Positions 23,837-32,460 of a DNA stretch of 35,386 nt are shown here, one piece after another. Both the position numbers and the translations under genes were made by a program. The notes beneath the pieces were generated by a model, which worked only from the letters and a program-made list of their open reading frames with translations, was not told the DNA's origin and made no database searches. Origin of the DNA: an uncultured Prevotellaceae bacterium (GTDB taxonomy: Bacteria > Bacteroidota > Bacteroidia > Bacteroidales > Muribaculaceae); contig OMUK01000028.1 of the NCBI GenBank assembly GCA_900314215.1, positions 1-35,386 on the forward strand. The letters are read 5' to 3'. Every line of letters starts with the position of its first letter. The first letter of the stretch is position 1.

Positions 23837-25882
23837 TTATTTCACTTGCACACCGGGCTTGACGGGGCCGGTGGGTCCTATCACCACGAGGCGGCCGCCA
23901 GCGTCCTCGGCGCTCAGTATCATGCCCTGGCTCTGGATGCCCTTGAAGGTGCGGGGCGGGAAGTTGGCGATGAAGCACACTTGCTTGCCCACCAGGTCTT
24001 GCGGCTGGTAGTACTTGGCGATGCCGCTCACGATGGTGCGTCCGCCCAGGCCGTCGTCGATTTTAAACGCCAGCAGCTTGTCGGCCTTTTTCACCTTGCT
24101 GCACTCGAGCACGGTGCCCACCCTGATGTCGAGCTTCATGAAGTCGTCGGGGGTGCAGGGGCCTGCGATGGCGCGCGGGGTGAAGTTGTTGATGATATTC
24201 TCCTGCTTGATGCGGGCGAGCTTCTGGAGCTGTGCGTCGATCACGTCGTCTTCAATCTTCTGGAAGAGGAGCTCTGGGGTGTCGGTCACCTTGTGGCCTG
24301 GAGCGAGGATGTCGACGTCGCCCAGTTTCTGCCAGTCGGTCTCGGGCATGCCCAGCATGTCGCGCAGCTTCTTGCTCGAGAAGGGCAGGAATGGCTCGAA
24401 GGCGATAGAGAGGTTGGCGCAAATCTGCAGGGCGATGTTCATGATGGTCTCCACGCGGGTCATGTCGGTCTTTGCCAGTTTCCAGGGCTCGGTGTCGGCC
24501 AGGTACTTGTTGCCAATGCGGGCCAGGTTCATGGCGTCCTTCAGAGCCTCGCGGAAGTGGAAGTGCTCGATGTTGTTGCCCAGGGTCTCCTTCACGTTCT
24601 TGAATTCCTCGATGGTCTGCTGGTCGTAGTCGGTGAGCTCGTGAGCCTGTGGCACCACGCCGTCGAAATACTTGCGGGTGAGCACCAGGGCGCGGTTCAC
24701 AAAGTTGCCGTAGATGGCCACCAGTTCGCTGTTGTTGCGCTGCTGGAAGTCCTTCCAGGTGAAGTCGTTGTCCTTGGTTTCGGGGGCGTTGGCCGTGAGC
24801 ACGTAGCGCAGCACGTCTTGCTTGCCGGGAAACTCCTCGAGATACTCGTTGAGCCATATTGCCCAGTTGCGGCTGGTCGATATTTTCTCGCCCTCGAGGT
24901 TGAGAAACTCGTTGGCCGGCACGTTTTCGGGCAGCTGGTAGGAGCCTTCGGCCATGAGCATGGCGGGGAAGATGATGCAGTGGAACACGATGTTGTCCTT
25001 GCCTATGAAGTGGATGATGCGCGAGTCCTTGCTCTTCCAGTACTTCTCCCAGTCGTTGGGCAGCAGCTCCTTGGTGTTGCTGATGTAGCCAATGGGGGCG
25101 TCGAACCACACATAGAGCACCTTGCCCGTCACACCCTCGATGGGCACGGGGATGCCCCAGTCGAGGTCGCGGGTCACGGCGCGGGGCTGCAGGTGCTCGT
25201 CGAGCCACGACTTGCACTGGCCGTACACATTGGGCTTCCACTCCTTGTGGTCCTCGAGTATCCACTTGCGCAGGGCAGGCTCCCACTTGTCGAGGGGCAT
25301 ATACCAGTGGGTGGTCTCCTTGAGCACGGGCACATTGCCAGTGATGGCGCTGCGCGGGTTGATCAGGTCGGTAGCGTTGAGGCTCGTGCCGCACGACTCG
25401 CACTGGTCGCCATAGGCGTGCTCATAGCCGCAGTGCGGGCAGGTGCCCGTCACGTAGCGGTCGGCCAGAAACTGGTGGGCCTGCTCGTCGTAGAGCTGCT
25501 TGCTCGTTTTCTTGATAAACTCGCCCTTGTCGTAGAGCGTTTTGAAAAACTCGCTGGCCGTGCGCTCGTGTATCTTGGAGGTCGTGCGCGAGTAGATGTC
25601 GAACGAGATGCCCAGGCCCTCAAACGACTTCTTGATGATATTGTGGTAGCGGTCGCATATGTCTTGCGGCGTCACTCCCTCTTTCTTGGCCTTGATGGTG
25701 ATGGGCACACCGTGCTCGTCGCTGCCGCCTATGAATTTCACATCCTCGCCCTTGAGGCGCAGGTAGCGCACATAGATGTCGGCTGGCACATACACGCCTG
25801 CCAGATGGCCGATGTGCACCGGGCCGTTGGCATAGGGCAGGGCGGCGGTCACCAGCGTGCGCTTAAATTTCTTCTCTTCCAT
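23837..25882 (-). CDS. metG: Methionyl-tRNA synthetase with C-terminal tRNA-binding domain
   Basis: 681 residues, the long bacterial form. It charges initiator and elongator tRNA-Met. Marks: HIGH at 23-26 ([14 protein letters not shown]), a four-Cys zinc knuckle at about 146-163 ([17 protein letters not shown]), the KMSKS loop as KISTS near 330 ([14 protein letters not shown]), an anticodon-binding helix bundle (about 400-550), and an EMAP-like OB-fold domain at about 575-681 ([20 protein letters not shown]...[10 protein letters not shown]) that dimerises and binds tRNA. The ATG at 25882 lies about 46 bases after a consensus promoter. It ends at a hairpin that also faces the barrel gene. Confidence 0.98.
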   Translation of the reverse strand: MEEKKFKRTLVTAALPYANGPVHIGHLAGVYVPADIYVRYLRLKGEDVKFIGGSDEHGVPITIKAKKEGVTPQDICDRYHNIIKKSFEGLGISFDIYSRTTSKIHERTASEFFKTLYDKGEFIKKTSKQLYDEQAHQFLADRYVTGTCPHCGYEHAYGDQCESCGTSLNATDLINPRSAITGNVPVLKETTHWYMPLDKWEPALRKWILEDHKEWKPNVYGQCKSWLDEHLQPRAVTRDLDWGIPVPIEGVTGKVLYVWFDAPIGYISNTKELLPNDWEKYWKSKDSRIIHFIGKDNIVFHCIIFPAMLMAEGSYQLPENVPANEFLNLEGEKISTSRNWAIWLNEYLEEFPGKQDVLRYVLTANAPETKDNDFTWKDFQQRNNSELVAIYGNFVNRALVLTRKYFDGVVPQAHELTDYDQQTIEEFKNVKETLGNNIEHFHFREALKDAMNLARIGNKYLADTEPWKLAKTDMTRVETIMNIALQICANLSIAFEPFLPFSSKKLRDMLGMPETDWQKLGDVDILAPGHKVTDTPELLFQKIEDDVIDAQLQKLARIKQENIINNFTPRAIAGPCTPDDFMKLDIRVGTVLECSKVKKADKLLAFKIDDGLGGRTIVSGIAKYYQPQDLVGKQVCFIANFPPRTFKGIQSQGMILSAEDAGGRLVVIGPTGPVKPGVQVK

Positions 25883-25934
25883 GTAAATATACTGATTATT
25901 AATGTTTACTACACTTGTTGCTCGTAAATTGATG

Positions 25935-25965
25935 CAAAGTTACTGCAAGTCGAGCGAAATACAAA
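25935..25965 (-). promoter_or_regulatory. Consensus promoter of metG, overlapping a repeat
   Basis: Minus strand TTTG (25965-25962), exactly 19 bases, TAACTTTG (25942-25935): a full match for both elements. The -33 element lies inside the palindromic stem of repeat copy 1, and the -7 box spans the edge of that copy. The same position in copy 2 reads TAACGTTG and is broken. Confidence 0.75.
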
Positions 25966-26010
25966 ATCAAGAACTTGTTTTTGATTTTGTATTGCCGAGG
26001 CGCCGCGTAA
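25939..26010. repeat. REP-like palindromic repeat, copy 1
   Basis: 72 bases from GTTACTGCAAGTCGAGCG to GGCGCCGCGTAA. A 12-base stem (25959-25970 with 25981-25992: atacaaaatcaa / ttgattttgtat) has a 10-base loop that can itself pair CAAG with CTTG. Copy 2 starts 82 bases further on and differs at one base. The layout, an extragenic palindrome with conserved GC-rich flanks, is that of dispersed REP-like elements. Confidence 0.8.
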
Positions 26011-26020
26011 CTTATCCAAC

Positions 26021-26092
26021 GTTACTGCAAGTCGAGCGAAATACAAAATCAAGAACTTGTTTTTGATTTTGCATTGCCGAGGCGCCGCGTAA
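26021..26092. repeat. REP-like palindromic repeat, copy 2
   Basis: 71 of 72 bases equal copy 1. The single difference (C for T at 26072) puts one mismatch in the outer part of the stem. A unique 10-base spacer (cttatccaac) separates the copies. Confidence 0.8.
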
Positions 26093-26134
26093 GACGGCCC
26101 CTGGGTGGAGCGTGCAAATTGTATTGCGGTTTCT

Positions 26135-26164
26135 TTTGAAATCGATAATTATTACTTACCTTTG
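26135..26164 (+). promoter_or_regulatory. Promoter of the beta-helix/LRR gene
   Basis: TTTG (26135-26138), 18 bases, TACCTTTG (26157-26164). Both elements match fully; the spacer is one base short of the usual 19. Predicted leader about 55 bases. Confidence 0.65.
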
Positions 26165-26225
26165 CAACCATCGCTACTATTTTTTAGCAACATATCCCAT
26201 TATAAATTATTATCAATAAAAAAAC

Positions 26226-29200
26226 ATGTACAAATTTTTAGCTTCACTACTCATTGCAGCAGCGGCAGCAGGCATTGGCCTCGAGTCGCAGGCTGCAGGC
26301 CGCTATGTGACCCCTGGCGGCACTGGCGACGGCCTGTCGTGGGCCACAGCCACTGGCAACCTTCAGGCTGCCATCAATGCTTGCAAGGCTGGCGACACCG
26401 TCTATGTGGCCGCAGGCACTTACAAGCCCGATTCGCTCATCAAGTCGTCGAAGAAAACCAGCAAGGCTTTCTTCCTGAAAGACGGCGTGTCGCTCATGGG
26501 CAGCTACTCCAAGCTGGCCGACGGCACCTATCAGCGCGTGCCCGGCGCCCACCCTTGGGAGTTCAAGGACGCTACCGTGCTGAGTGCCGACGACGACGTG
26601 GCCGACACCTGGACACGCGAGATTGCAGCCGGCACCACCTATCGCTACTCGTGGAAGGTGGAAAACAACGAGATTCCCGGCACAAAGGGCAATAGCAGCC
26701 ACGTGCTCTATGCCTCGGCCGTGATTGCCCAGTCCACCGTGATCGACGGCTTTGTGCTCACTGGCGCCAATGCCAATGTGTACCAGGCCAAGGCAGCCGG
26801 CGGCGCCCTCTATGCCAAGGGCAACGTGACACTGCGCAACTGCCAGGTGGTGAAAAACTCGGCCTACTACAAGGTGGAGTCGATGAGCGACAGCAACACC
26901 TATGGCGGCGCTGTGTATCTCGTGGGCACCGGCTACAGCAATGCCGGCATCGAGAATTGCTACTTCGACAGCAACTACAGCCACTCGAGCTATGGCAGCG
27001 GCCTGGGCGGCGGAGCCTATGTGAAAGACGCCACGGTGCGCAATTGCACTTTCACCAGTTGCGTGGCCGATGACGAGGGTGGTGCCCTCTACCTGGCCGG
27101 CGGCGTGGCTGCGGGTGTAACCGTTACCGACTGCTATGCCGGCTCGGGCGGCGCCGTCTACAACAACGGCGGCACCCTGAGCCAGCTCCAGGCCACCCTG
27201 TGCCGCGGCCTGCAAGGCGGCGCTGTCTACAACCTGGGCCGCCTCGACGGCGCTGTGATCTACAACTGCTATGCCGATGCTACCGACTATGGCGACACCA
27301 TGGGCGGACGCGGCGGCGCCCTCTACAACAAGAGCGGCGATGTGACCAACCTGGTGGCCTTCAACAACACCTCGTTTGACGGCGGTGGCGTGTACCTGGC
27401 TGGCGGCCGCCTCATCAACTGCACGGCACAGTACAACATGCTGCGTGCTGCCAGCGACACGGCCAATGTGGGCTTTGCCAGCGAGGCACTCAAGGCAGCC
27501 GTTTACAACACCATAGGCAACGGCGATGCCGATGCTGCCAACTTTGCCATGGTGCCCGCCTTCAAGGGCTTCAGCGCCGATGCCGACAAGAGCGCAGCGC
27601 TCACGGCAAGTGCCGGCAAGTACTTCAACCTGGCCTCGGGCAGCAGCTATATCGACGCTGGCCAGGCTGTTGAGGGCTTTGAAATGCCCGCCACCGACGC
27701 TGCCGGTCAGGCACGCGTGCAGGGCAAGAGCATCGACGTGGGCGCCTACGAGTACAGCCAAGCCGAGCAAGTGAGCGAGATCACCATCACCTTTGCCGAC
27801 TCGTTGCTCAACAAGCAAGTGCGCTTGGGCATCTACACCACTGGCGAGTTCCAAATCCAGTGGGGCGACGGCGAGAAGGAAACCGGCACCTCGACCAGCT
27901 ACTATAGCGGCACGCTCACCAAGCCCTATGTGCACATCTACGGCGACAACGTGTATCGCTTGCTGGGCAACAACTGCGGCATCACGGCCATCGACGTGAC
28001 CAAGGCTCCCGCCCTGAGACTGCTGCAACTCGACGGCAACAACATCGAGACCATCGACCTGCGCAACAATCCCAAGTGCACCGGTATCTATATCGAGGGC
28101 AGCGGCGTGAAGAACCTGTATCTCGACGGAGCCAACGCCATGAAGGTGATTTCGGCCGCCGACAACCACATCACCACCCCGCTCGACCTCACCGCCATGA
28201 GCGACCTCTCCAAGGTGGTGATCACCGGCAGCCAGGTGCCTAGCCTCAAGCTGCCCAAGACCTCGACCCTGCTCGACGTGGAGTGTGCCGGCAATGAGCT
28301 CACCAGCCTCGATGTGGCTGGTCTGCCCAACCTCGAGACCCTGCAGTGCGGCGGCAACAAGCTCACCGTGCTCGACCTCACTGGCGATTCCAAGCTCGAA
28401 AATCTCTCGGCTGCCGACAACCAGCTCACGGCCATCGACCTCTCGGCCTGCACAGCTCTCGAAGGCCTCTACTTGCAGAACAACGAGCTCACCAGCCTCG
28501 ACCTGAGCAAGAACACCGGCGTGCGCTGGCTGCGTGTCGACGGCAACCACCTCACGGCCCTCAACACCGCCAACCAGGCCAGCCTGAGCACCGTGATGGC
28601 CGACAACAACGAGATCGAGACCCTCGACTTCTCGAGCAACCCCCGCCTCACGATGATCAAGGCCAGCCACAACAAGCTCACCAGCATCGACGCCAGCAAG
28701 GCCAGCTACCTGTCGTGGCTCAAGGTCGACAACAACCAGCTCACCACCCTCGACGTGAGCAAGAATGCCTACCTCTACTGGCTCGAGTGCGACAGCAACG
28801 CCATTGCCCAGCTCAATGTGAGCGCCAACACCTACTTGCAGTGGCTCGCTGCCGAGAGCAACCAACTCACCACTCTCGATGTGAGCAAGAATACCGGTCT
28901 GCAGGGCCTCTCGATCGAGAACAACCCCATCGCAGCCGCTGTGCTCAACACCATCATCGACCAGCTGCCCGACGTGAGCAACGTTGAGGTGACCGACAAC
29001 AACCGCGCTTGGGGCCGCCAGCTGCGCCTCTCGCACAATGCTGCCGATGATGTGCACCTCGACGTGGCCCGTGGCAAGGGTTGGAACGTGACCGAGTATA
29101 TCACCACCGGTGTTGGCACAGTCGATGCCAGCGCCACAGTGGTAAAGACGGTGTATTACAGCCTCGACGGCGTGTGCCTGGGCACCGAGGTTCCCGCAAG

Positions 29201-29273
29201 CGGCCTCTACATTGCCACCGACCTCTATAGCAACGGCACCACCCGTGCCCGCAAGGTCGTGCGCGGCAAGTAA
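26226..29273 (+). CDS. Exported beta-helix plus leucine-rich-repeat surface protein with sorting-like tail
   Basis: 1015 residues. Signal peptide MYKFLASLLIAAAAAGIGLE, then RYVTPGGTGDGLSWATATGNLQ, the usual start of right-handed parallel beta-helix (pectate-lyase-like) proteins. Helix turns with GGALY, GGAVY and GGGVY runs extend to about 420. A segment at about 475-515 (YIDAGQAVEGF...GKSIDVGAYEYSQ) matches the choice-of-anchor Q type of ending. A PKD-like part follows (about 525-580, QIQWGDGEK). About fifteen 21-residue leucine-rich repeats then run from 585 to 900 (for example LTTLDVSKNAYLYWLECDSN). The tail (VKTVYYSLDG...GLYIATDLYSNGTTRARKVVRGK) resembles the GLUG protein tail. Glycan binding or host-surface binding is likely; no catalytic residues could be assigned. 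Confidence 0.88.
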   Translation: MYKFLASLLIAAAAAGIGLESQAAGRYVTPGGTGDGLSWATATGNLQAAINACKAGDTVYVAAGTYKPDSLIKSSKKTSKAFFLKDGVSLMGSYSKLADGTYQRVPGAHPWEFKDATVLSADDDVADTWTREIAAGTTYRYSWKVENNEIPGTKGNSSHVLYASAVIAQSTVIDGFVLTGANANVYQAKAAGGALYAKGNVTLRNCQVVKNSAYYKVESMSDSNTYGGAVYLVGTGYSNAGIENCYFDSNYSHSSYGSGLGGGAYVKDATVRNCTFTSCVADDEGGALYLAGGVAAGVTVTDCYAGSGGAVYNNGGTLSQLQATLCRGLQGGAVYNLGRLDGAVIYNCYADATDYGDTMGGRGGALYNKSGDVTNLVAFNNTSFDGGGVYLAGGRLINCTAQYNMLRAASDTANVGFASEALKAAVYNTIGNGDADAANFAMVPAFKGFSADADKSAALTASAGKYFNLASGSSYIDAGQAVEGFEMPATDAAGQARVQGKSIDVGAYEYSQAEQVSEITITFADSLLNKQVRLGIYTTGEFQIQWGDGEKETGTSTSYYSGTLTKPYVHIYGDNVYRLLGNNCGITAIDVTKAPALRLLQLDGNNIETIDLRNNPKCTGIYIEGSGVKNLYLDGANAMKVISAADNHITTPLDLTAMSDLSKVVITGSQVPSLKLPKTSTLLDVECAGNELTSLDVAGLPNLETLQCGGNKLTVLDLTGDSKLENLSAADNQLTAIDLSACTALEGLYLQNNELTSLDLSKNTGVRWLRVDGNHLTALNTANQASLSTVMADNNEIETLDFSSNPRLTMIKASHNKLTSIDASKASYLSWLKVDNNQLTTLDVSKNAYLYWLECDSNAIAQLNVSANTYLQWLAAESNQLTTLDVSKNTGLQGLSIENNPIAAAVLNTIIDQLPDVSNVEVTDNNRAWGRQLRLSHNAADDVHLDVARGKGWNVTEYITTGVGTVDASATVVKTVYYSLDGVCLGTEVPASGLYIATDLYSNGTTRARKVVRGK

Positions 29274-29298
29274 AGCCACCACACAAATAAAAAAACGC

Positions 29299-29327
29299 AG
29301 GGCTGCGCTCCAACCGAGCGCAGCCCT
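29299..29327 (-). terminator. Hairpin terminator between convergent genes
   Basis: Arms 29299-29310 and 29316-29327 (agggctgcgctc / gagcgcagccct) form a perfect 12-base stem with a 5-base loop. The minus strand continues GCGTTTTTTTATTT, a strong U-run for the HMA gene. On the plus strand the tail is poorer, so it is mainly a minus-strand terminator. Confidence 0.8.
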
Positions 29328-29354
29328 TGCTGTATCGTGGCGCTTTACACGCGA

Positions 29355-29915
29355 TTATTTATTTTTGCCTTGTGGCTGAGCATAGCCGCCGCAGCACGAG
29401 GCGCTGGCGGGCGTGTTGCACTGCTGGCTGCTGGCTGTGCACTGTTGCTGTGCGTTGCCGGTGCAAGCGGTGGCTTGGGGAGCCTGGCAGTGGTCGTCGT
29501 TGCCGGTGCACTGCTGGGCATCACCGGTGCAGGGAGTGGCTGGCTGGCACTGGTTGGCTTGCTGGGGTGCTGGCGGCATGGTGCAGTAGGGCTTGGCTGC
29601 GAGTTGGCCTTGCGAGGCATCGCCGGTTGCGACCATGGCGTTCACGTCGAGCTTCTTGAGGCCCTTGATGATGTTTTGGTCGTTGTTTTTGTCGGCGTTG
29701 TATTTCACCGTCACAGTCTTGTTTTGCACATCGACTTTCACGTCCTCGATGCCCTTGCCCAGGGTGGGGACGTTGTTCATAATCTTGTTGGCACAGCTTT
29801 GGCAATAGATGTCGCTTGAGGTGAAAACGGTGGTTTTCACATTATTGCTTTCTTTGGCAGTGATGACGCCTATAGCGAGGACGGCAATCACGCAAAATAA
29901 AAATAACTTTTTCAT
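29355..29915 (-). CDS. Exported HMA-domain metal-binding protein with Cys-rich tail
   Basis: 186 residues from the ATG at 29915; a TTG at 29945 would only add ten residues that overlap the promoter. Signal peptide MKKLFLFCVIAVLAIGVITA. Residues 27-95 form a heavy-metal-associated (HMA) ferredoxin-like fold with the metal loop IYCQSCANKI (Cys38 and Cys41), VEDVKVDVQNKTVTVKY-like strands and an INIIKGLKKLD-like helix. The usual MxCxxC here is SDIYCQSC, with no Met. The tail (111-186) has ten Cys at spacings of about 6-8 residues in Gln/Thr/Ala-rich sequence and ends SCCGGYAQPQGKNK. It is a periplasmic or surface Cu(I)- or other soft-metal-binding protein by inference. It follows the TonB receptor gene on the same strand and has its own promoter. 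Confidence 0.85.
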   Translation of the reverse strand: MKKLFLFCVIAVLAIGVITAKESNNVKTTVFTSSDIYCQSCANKIMNNVPTLGKGIEDVKVDVQNKTVTVKYNADKNNDQNIIKGLKKLDVNAMVATGDASQGQLAAKPYCTMPPAPQQANQCQPATPCTGDAQQCTGNDDHCQAPQATACTGNAQQQCTASSQQCNTPASASCCGGYAQPQGKNK

Positions 29916-29942
29916 AATTGTTTGATATTTATTGATTTGTTG

Positions 29943-29974
29943 CAAATATATAGCAAAATTGTGGATGAATGAAA
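29943..29974 (-). promoter_or_regulatory. Promoter of the HMA-protein gene
   Basis: Minus strand TTTC (29974-29971), 20 bases, TATATTTG (29950-29943). The -7 box is a full match and the -33 box 3 of 4. The predicted start leaves about 20 bases before the ATG at 29915. Confidence 0.55.
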
Positions 29975-30035
29975 TGATTTAATTTTTTTTACAGTATTAC
30001 CATAAAAAAACGGGGGAGGGAAAGGCGTGGTCGGC

Positions 30036-32390
30036 TCAATACAGATTGAAGCGCACGCCCACGTAGAACTTGCGGCCCATGAGCGGTCCCCACACGTTCA
30101 TCGAGTTGAACTGCGAGCTGAACGGGTTGTCGGGGCTCGTGATGGGTGTCTTCTGCCGGTAGTCGGTGATGTTCTCGCATCCCACGTACACGTCGGCGCG
30201 GCCTATCTTGTGGGTGACCTGGGCGAAGAGCATGGGGTAGACGGGCGAGTGGCTGTCGTGGGCCAGGTCGCCGTCGGGCGAGGGAATGCGTGCCTTGCCG
30301 TTGAGTTGAGCGGTGGCGTCGAACACCCACATGCGGAACTTGGTGGCGTAGCTCACGTTGAGCAGCGTCTTAAACTGGTTGATGAGCGGGCGCTCCACGC
30401 GGGCTGTGGTGCCGTCGGGGCGGTCGAGGGTCATGCGGCTCGTGGTGTAGCGGAAGGTGGCAAAGAGGTCGAGCCTGGTCACGGGGGTCCAGTTGAAGTC
30501 TACCTGGTAGGAGTCGGTGTAGGACCGGTGCCGGCTCTGGTAGATGTTGATGTAGGCTGGATCCCACTCCTGGTCTACCACGATGCTCTTGCTGAAGCGG
30601 GTGGTGAAGTAGTCGAAGCTCAACGAGGCATTCTGGTCGCCCAGCAGGGTAAAATTCTGGGTGAGGCTGCCGCCCAGGGTGAGGGCTTTCTCCATGCGGT
30701 CGAGATCGCTATAGGCGGTGTGGCCGCCGTCGATCACCACCTGGCGGCCAGTGGTGAGCATGCCCACGTTGTCGGGCACCAGGGCGCTCATGCGGTAGCC
30801 CAGTCCGGCCGAGGCGCGCAACACGGTCTTGGGGGTGATGCTCCACTTGATGTGGCCGCGCGGGGTCACCAGGAAGCGGCTGGCCAGGTCGTTGTAGTCG
30901 CCACGCAGACCTGCCACCAGGGTGAAGCGGTCCTTGAGGTCGAGGGTATACTCGGCATAGGCGCCCACCTCGCGCTCGTCGCGGTCCATGTCGTAGTAGA
31001 GGCTGGGCGATGCCGAGAGCCAGGGGGTGGCGTTGGTCAGGTGCTCGCGGTAGTAGTCGAGGCGAGCCTGAGTGCCCACCACCAGCGACGAGGCTAGGCT
31101 GAAGACGTGGCTATACATCAAGTTGGCGGTCACGCTGTTCTGGTTGCCGTAGTAGTCGTTGAGGCCGAAATAGGCCTTCTCGTTGAAGTGAGTGAAGTCG
31201 GCCACCAGGGCCACGTTGCTGCGCTTCTCGCTCTTGGCCTCGGGGTCGTAGACTCCTGCGCCCACGGGCATGGCCACCTTGAAGTAGGCGCCTGCCTCGC
31301 GGTTGGCAATGTGGGAGCCATAGTGGGAGCCTGGGCTGGCCCAGTCGCTGTGCATGGCCTGGCGCATGGCGTCGTTGTCCTTGTAGTGCAACATGCCGCC
31401 GGTGCGGCCGTCGTAGAGCAGGTGCCAGCCCCAGCGCAGCTGGGTGCCGCCGGGAGTGATGTAGATCCAGCGGTTGGCCACATTAATCTGGCGGTTGTCG
31501 GGCTGGTCGCGGTAGCCGTCGTTGTTGAGGTCCATGTGGCTCATTTCGCGCCAGTTGGTGTCGAGCGAGCCATGGGCGAGGATGATGGTCGACAGGCGCT
31601 TGTCGCGGGTGAGGGGTATGGCGCTCGTGATGTTGAGCTCGGGGCGCAGCATGTCGTCGAGATAGGCGTTCACAAAGAGGCGCTCCTCGTCGGTGGGTTT
31701 GCGGTACTCCAGGTTGATTTGGCCCGTGATGGCGTCGTGGCCGGCGGTGACGCTCGACACGCCCTTCGACACCTGTATCGAGTTGAGCCACATGCCGGGC
31801 ACATAGGTCATGCCATAGGGAGCGGCGATGCCGCGCATCACGGGACGGCTCTCGTCGAGCATCTGGGTGTAGGTGCCGGCCAGGCCCAGCATCTTGATTT
31901 GACGGGCGCCGGTGATGGCGTCGCTGTAGCCCACGGTCACCGAGGCTGAGTTCTCAAACGACTCGGCCACCGTGCAGCAGGCGAGCTTGGTGAGGCCAAC
32001 GAACGACATGTTCTCGGTCTTGGAGATTGAGCGGGCCAGCAGCGAGTTGCCGCGCTGGGTGCCCTCGACCACAACCTCGCCCAGGGTGGTCGATGGGGTG
32101 AGCCGCAGGGTGAGGGCGTCGCCGCTGTCGCCATTGATTGCGATGGTGTCGTTGCGATAGCCTATATAGCTCACCACGAGCTTGTTGTAGTCCTTCACGC
32201 TGTGCAGGGTGAAGTGTCCGTCGGTGCCAGCCACCGTGCCCACATTGGTGCCGGCCCAGTATACCGAGGCGCCAATGAGCGCCTCGCCGTTCTCGTCGAG
32301 CACCATGCCGTGTACATCACCAGCCTGAGCAGTGACCGCCCACAGCATTGCCGCGAGAGTAAATGATAAAATCTTATGTAATCTATTCAT
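30036..32390 (-). CDS. TonB-dependent receptor of the heavy-metal-associated type
   Basis: 784 residues from the ATG at 32390 (a TTG at 32420 is not used). Signal peptide MNRLHKILSFTLAAMLWAVTAQA. A carboxypeptidase-regulatory-like domain (about 24-105, VHGMVLDENGEALIGASVYW) is followed by the plug (about 112-225) and a 22-strand-type barrel to the C-terminal GRKFYVGVRFNLY. The plug includes LTKLACCTVAESFENSASV with adjacent Cys138-Cys139, then GARQIKMLGLAGTYTQML and QVSKGVSSVTAGHDAITGQI. I know this plug pattern from Bacteroidetes receptors encoded beside HMA proteins and metal-binding peptides. It is probably an outer-membrane importer of a metal or metallophore, perhaps copper. The substrate is an inference. 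It lies 70 bases after the Cys/His-rich gene. Confidence 0.88.
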   Translation of the reverse strand: MNRLHKILSFTLAAMLWAVTAQAGDVHGMVLDENGEALIGASVYWAGTNVGTVAGTDGHFTLHSVKDYNKLVVSYIGYRNDTIAINGDSGDALTLRLTPSTTLGEVVVEGTQRGNSLLARSISKTENMSFVGLTKLACCTVAESFENSASVTVGYSDAITGARQIKMLGLAGTYTQMLDESRPVMRGIAAPYGMTYVPGMWLNSIQVSKGVSSVTAGHDAITGQINLEYRKPTDEERLFVNAYLDDMLRPELNITSAIPLTRDKRLSTIILAHGSLDTNWREMSHMDLNNDGYRDQPDNRQINVANRWIYITPGGTQLRWGWHLLYDGRTGGMLHYKDNDAMRQAMHSDWASPGSHYGSHIANREAGAYFKVAMPVGAGVYDPEAKSEKRSNVALVADFTHFNEKAYFGLNDYYGNQNSVTANLMYSHVFSLASSLVVGTQARLDYYREHLTNATPWLSASPSLYYDMDRDEREVGAYAEYTLDLKDRFTLVAGLRGDYNDLASRFLVTPRGHIKWSITPKTVLRASAGLGYRMSALVPDNVGMLTTGRQVVIDGGHTAYSDLDRMEKALTLGGSLTQNFTLLGDQNASLSFDYFTTRFSKSIVVDQEWDPAYINIYQSRHRSYTDSYQVDFNWTPVTRLDLFATFRYTTSRMTLDRPDGTTARVERPLINQFKTLLNVSYATKFRMWVFDATAQLNGKARIPSPDGDLAHDSHSPVYPMLFAQVTHKIGRADVYVGCENITDYRQKTPITSPDNPFSSQFNSMNVWGPLMGRKFYVGVRFNLY

Positions 32391-32460
32391 TGTGATTTCC
32401 TGAAAATTGGGGTGAAACAATCAATGGTGCTGGAAAGAATCCAGCATCAAGCGGTAATGT

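Larger units (their letters stand above)
25883..26225. other. Divergent intergenic region between metG and the beta-helix/LRR gene
   Basis: 343 bases without a gene. From left to right it holds the metG promoter (25935-25965), two tandem 72-base palindromic repeats (25939-26092) and the promoter of the rightward gene (26135-26164). The last 55 bases are an A-rich leader ending AATAAAAAAACATG. Confidence 0.8.

Noticed and set aside
26247-29282. 1011-codon minus-strand frame opposite the beta-helix/LRR gene
   Set aside because: It is an antisense artefact of the regular repeats on the plus strand. It lacks a signal peptide, and the plus-strand protein has convincing domains.
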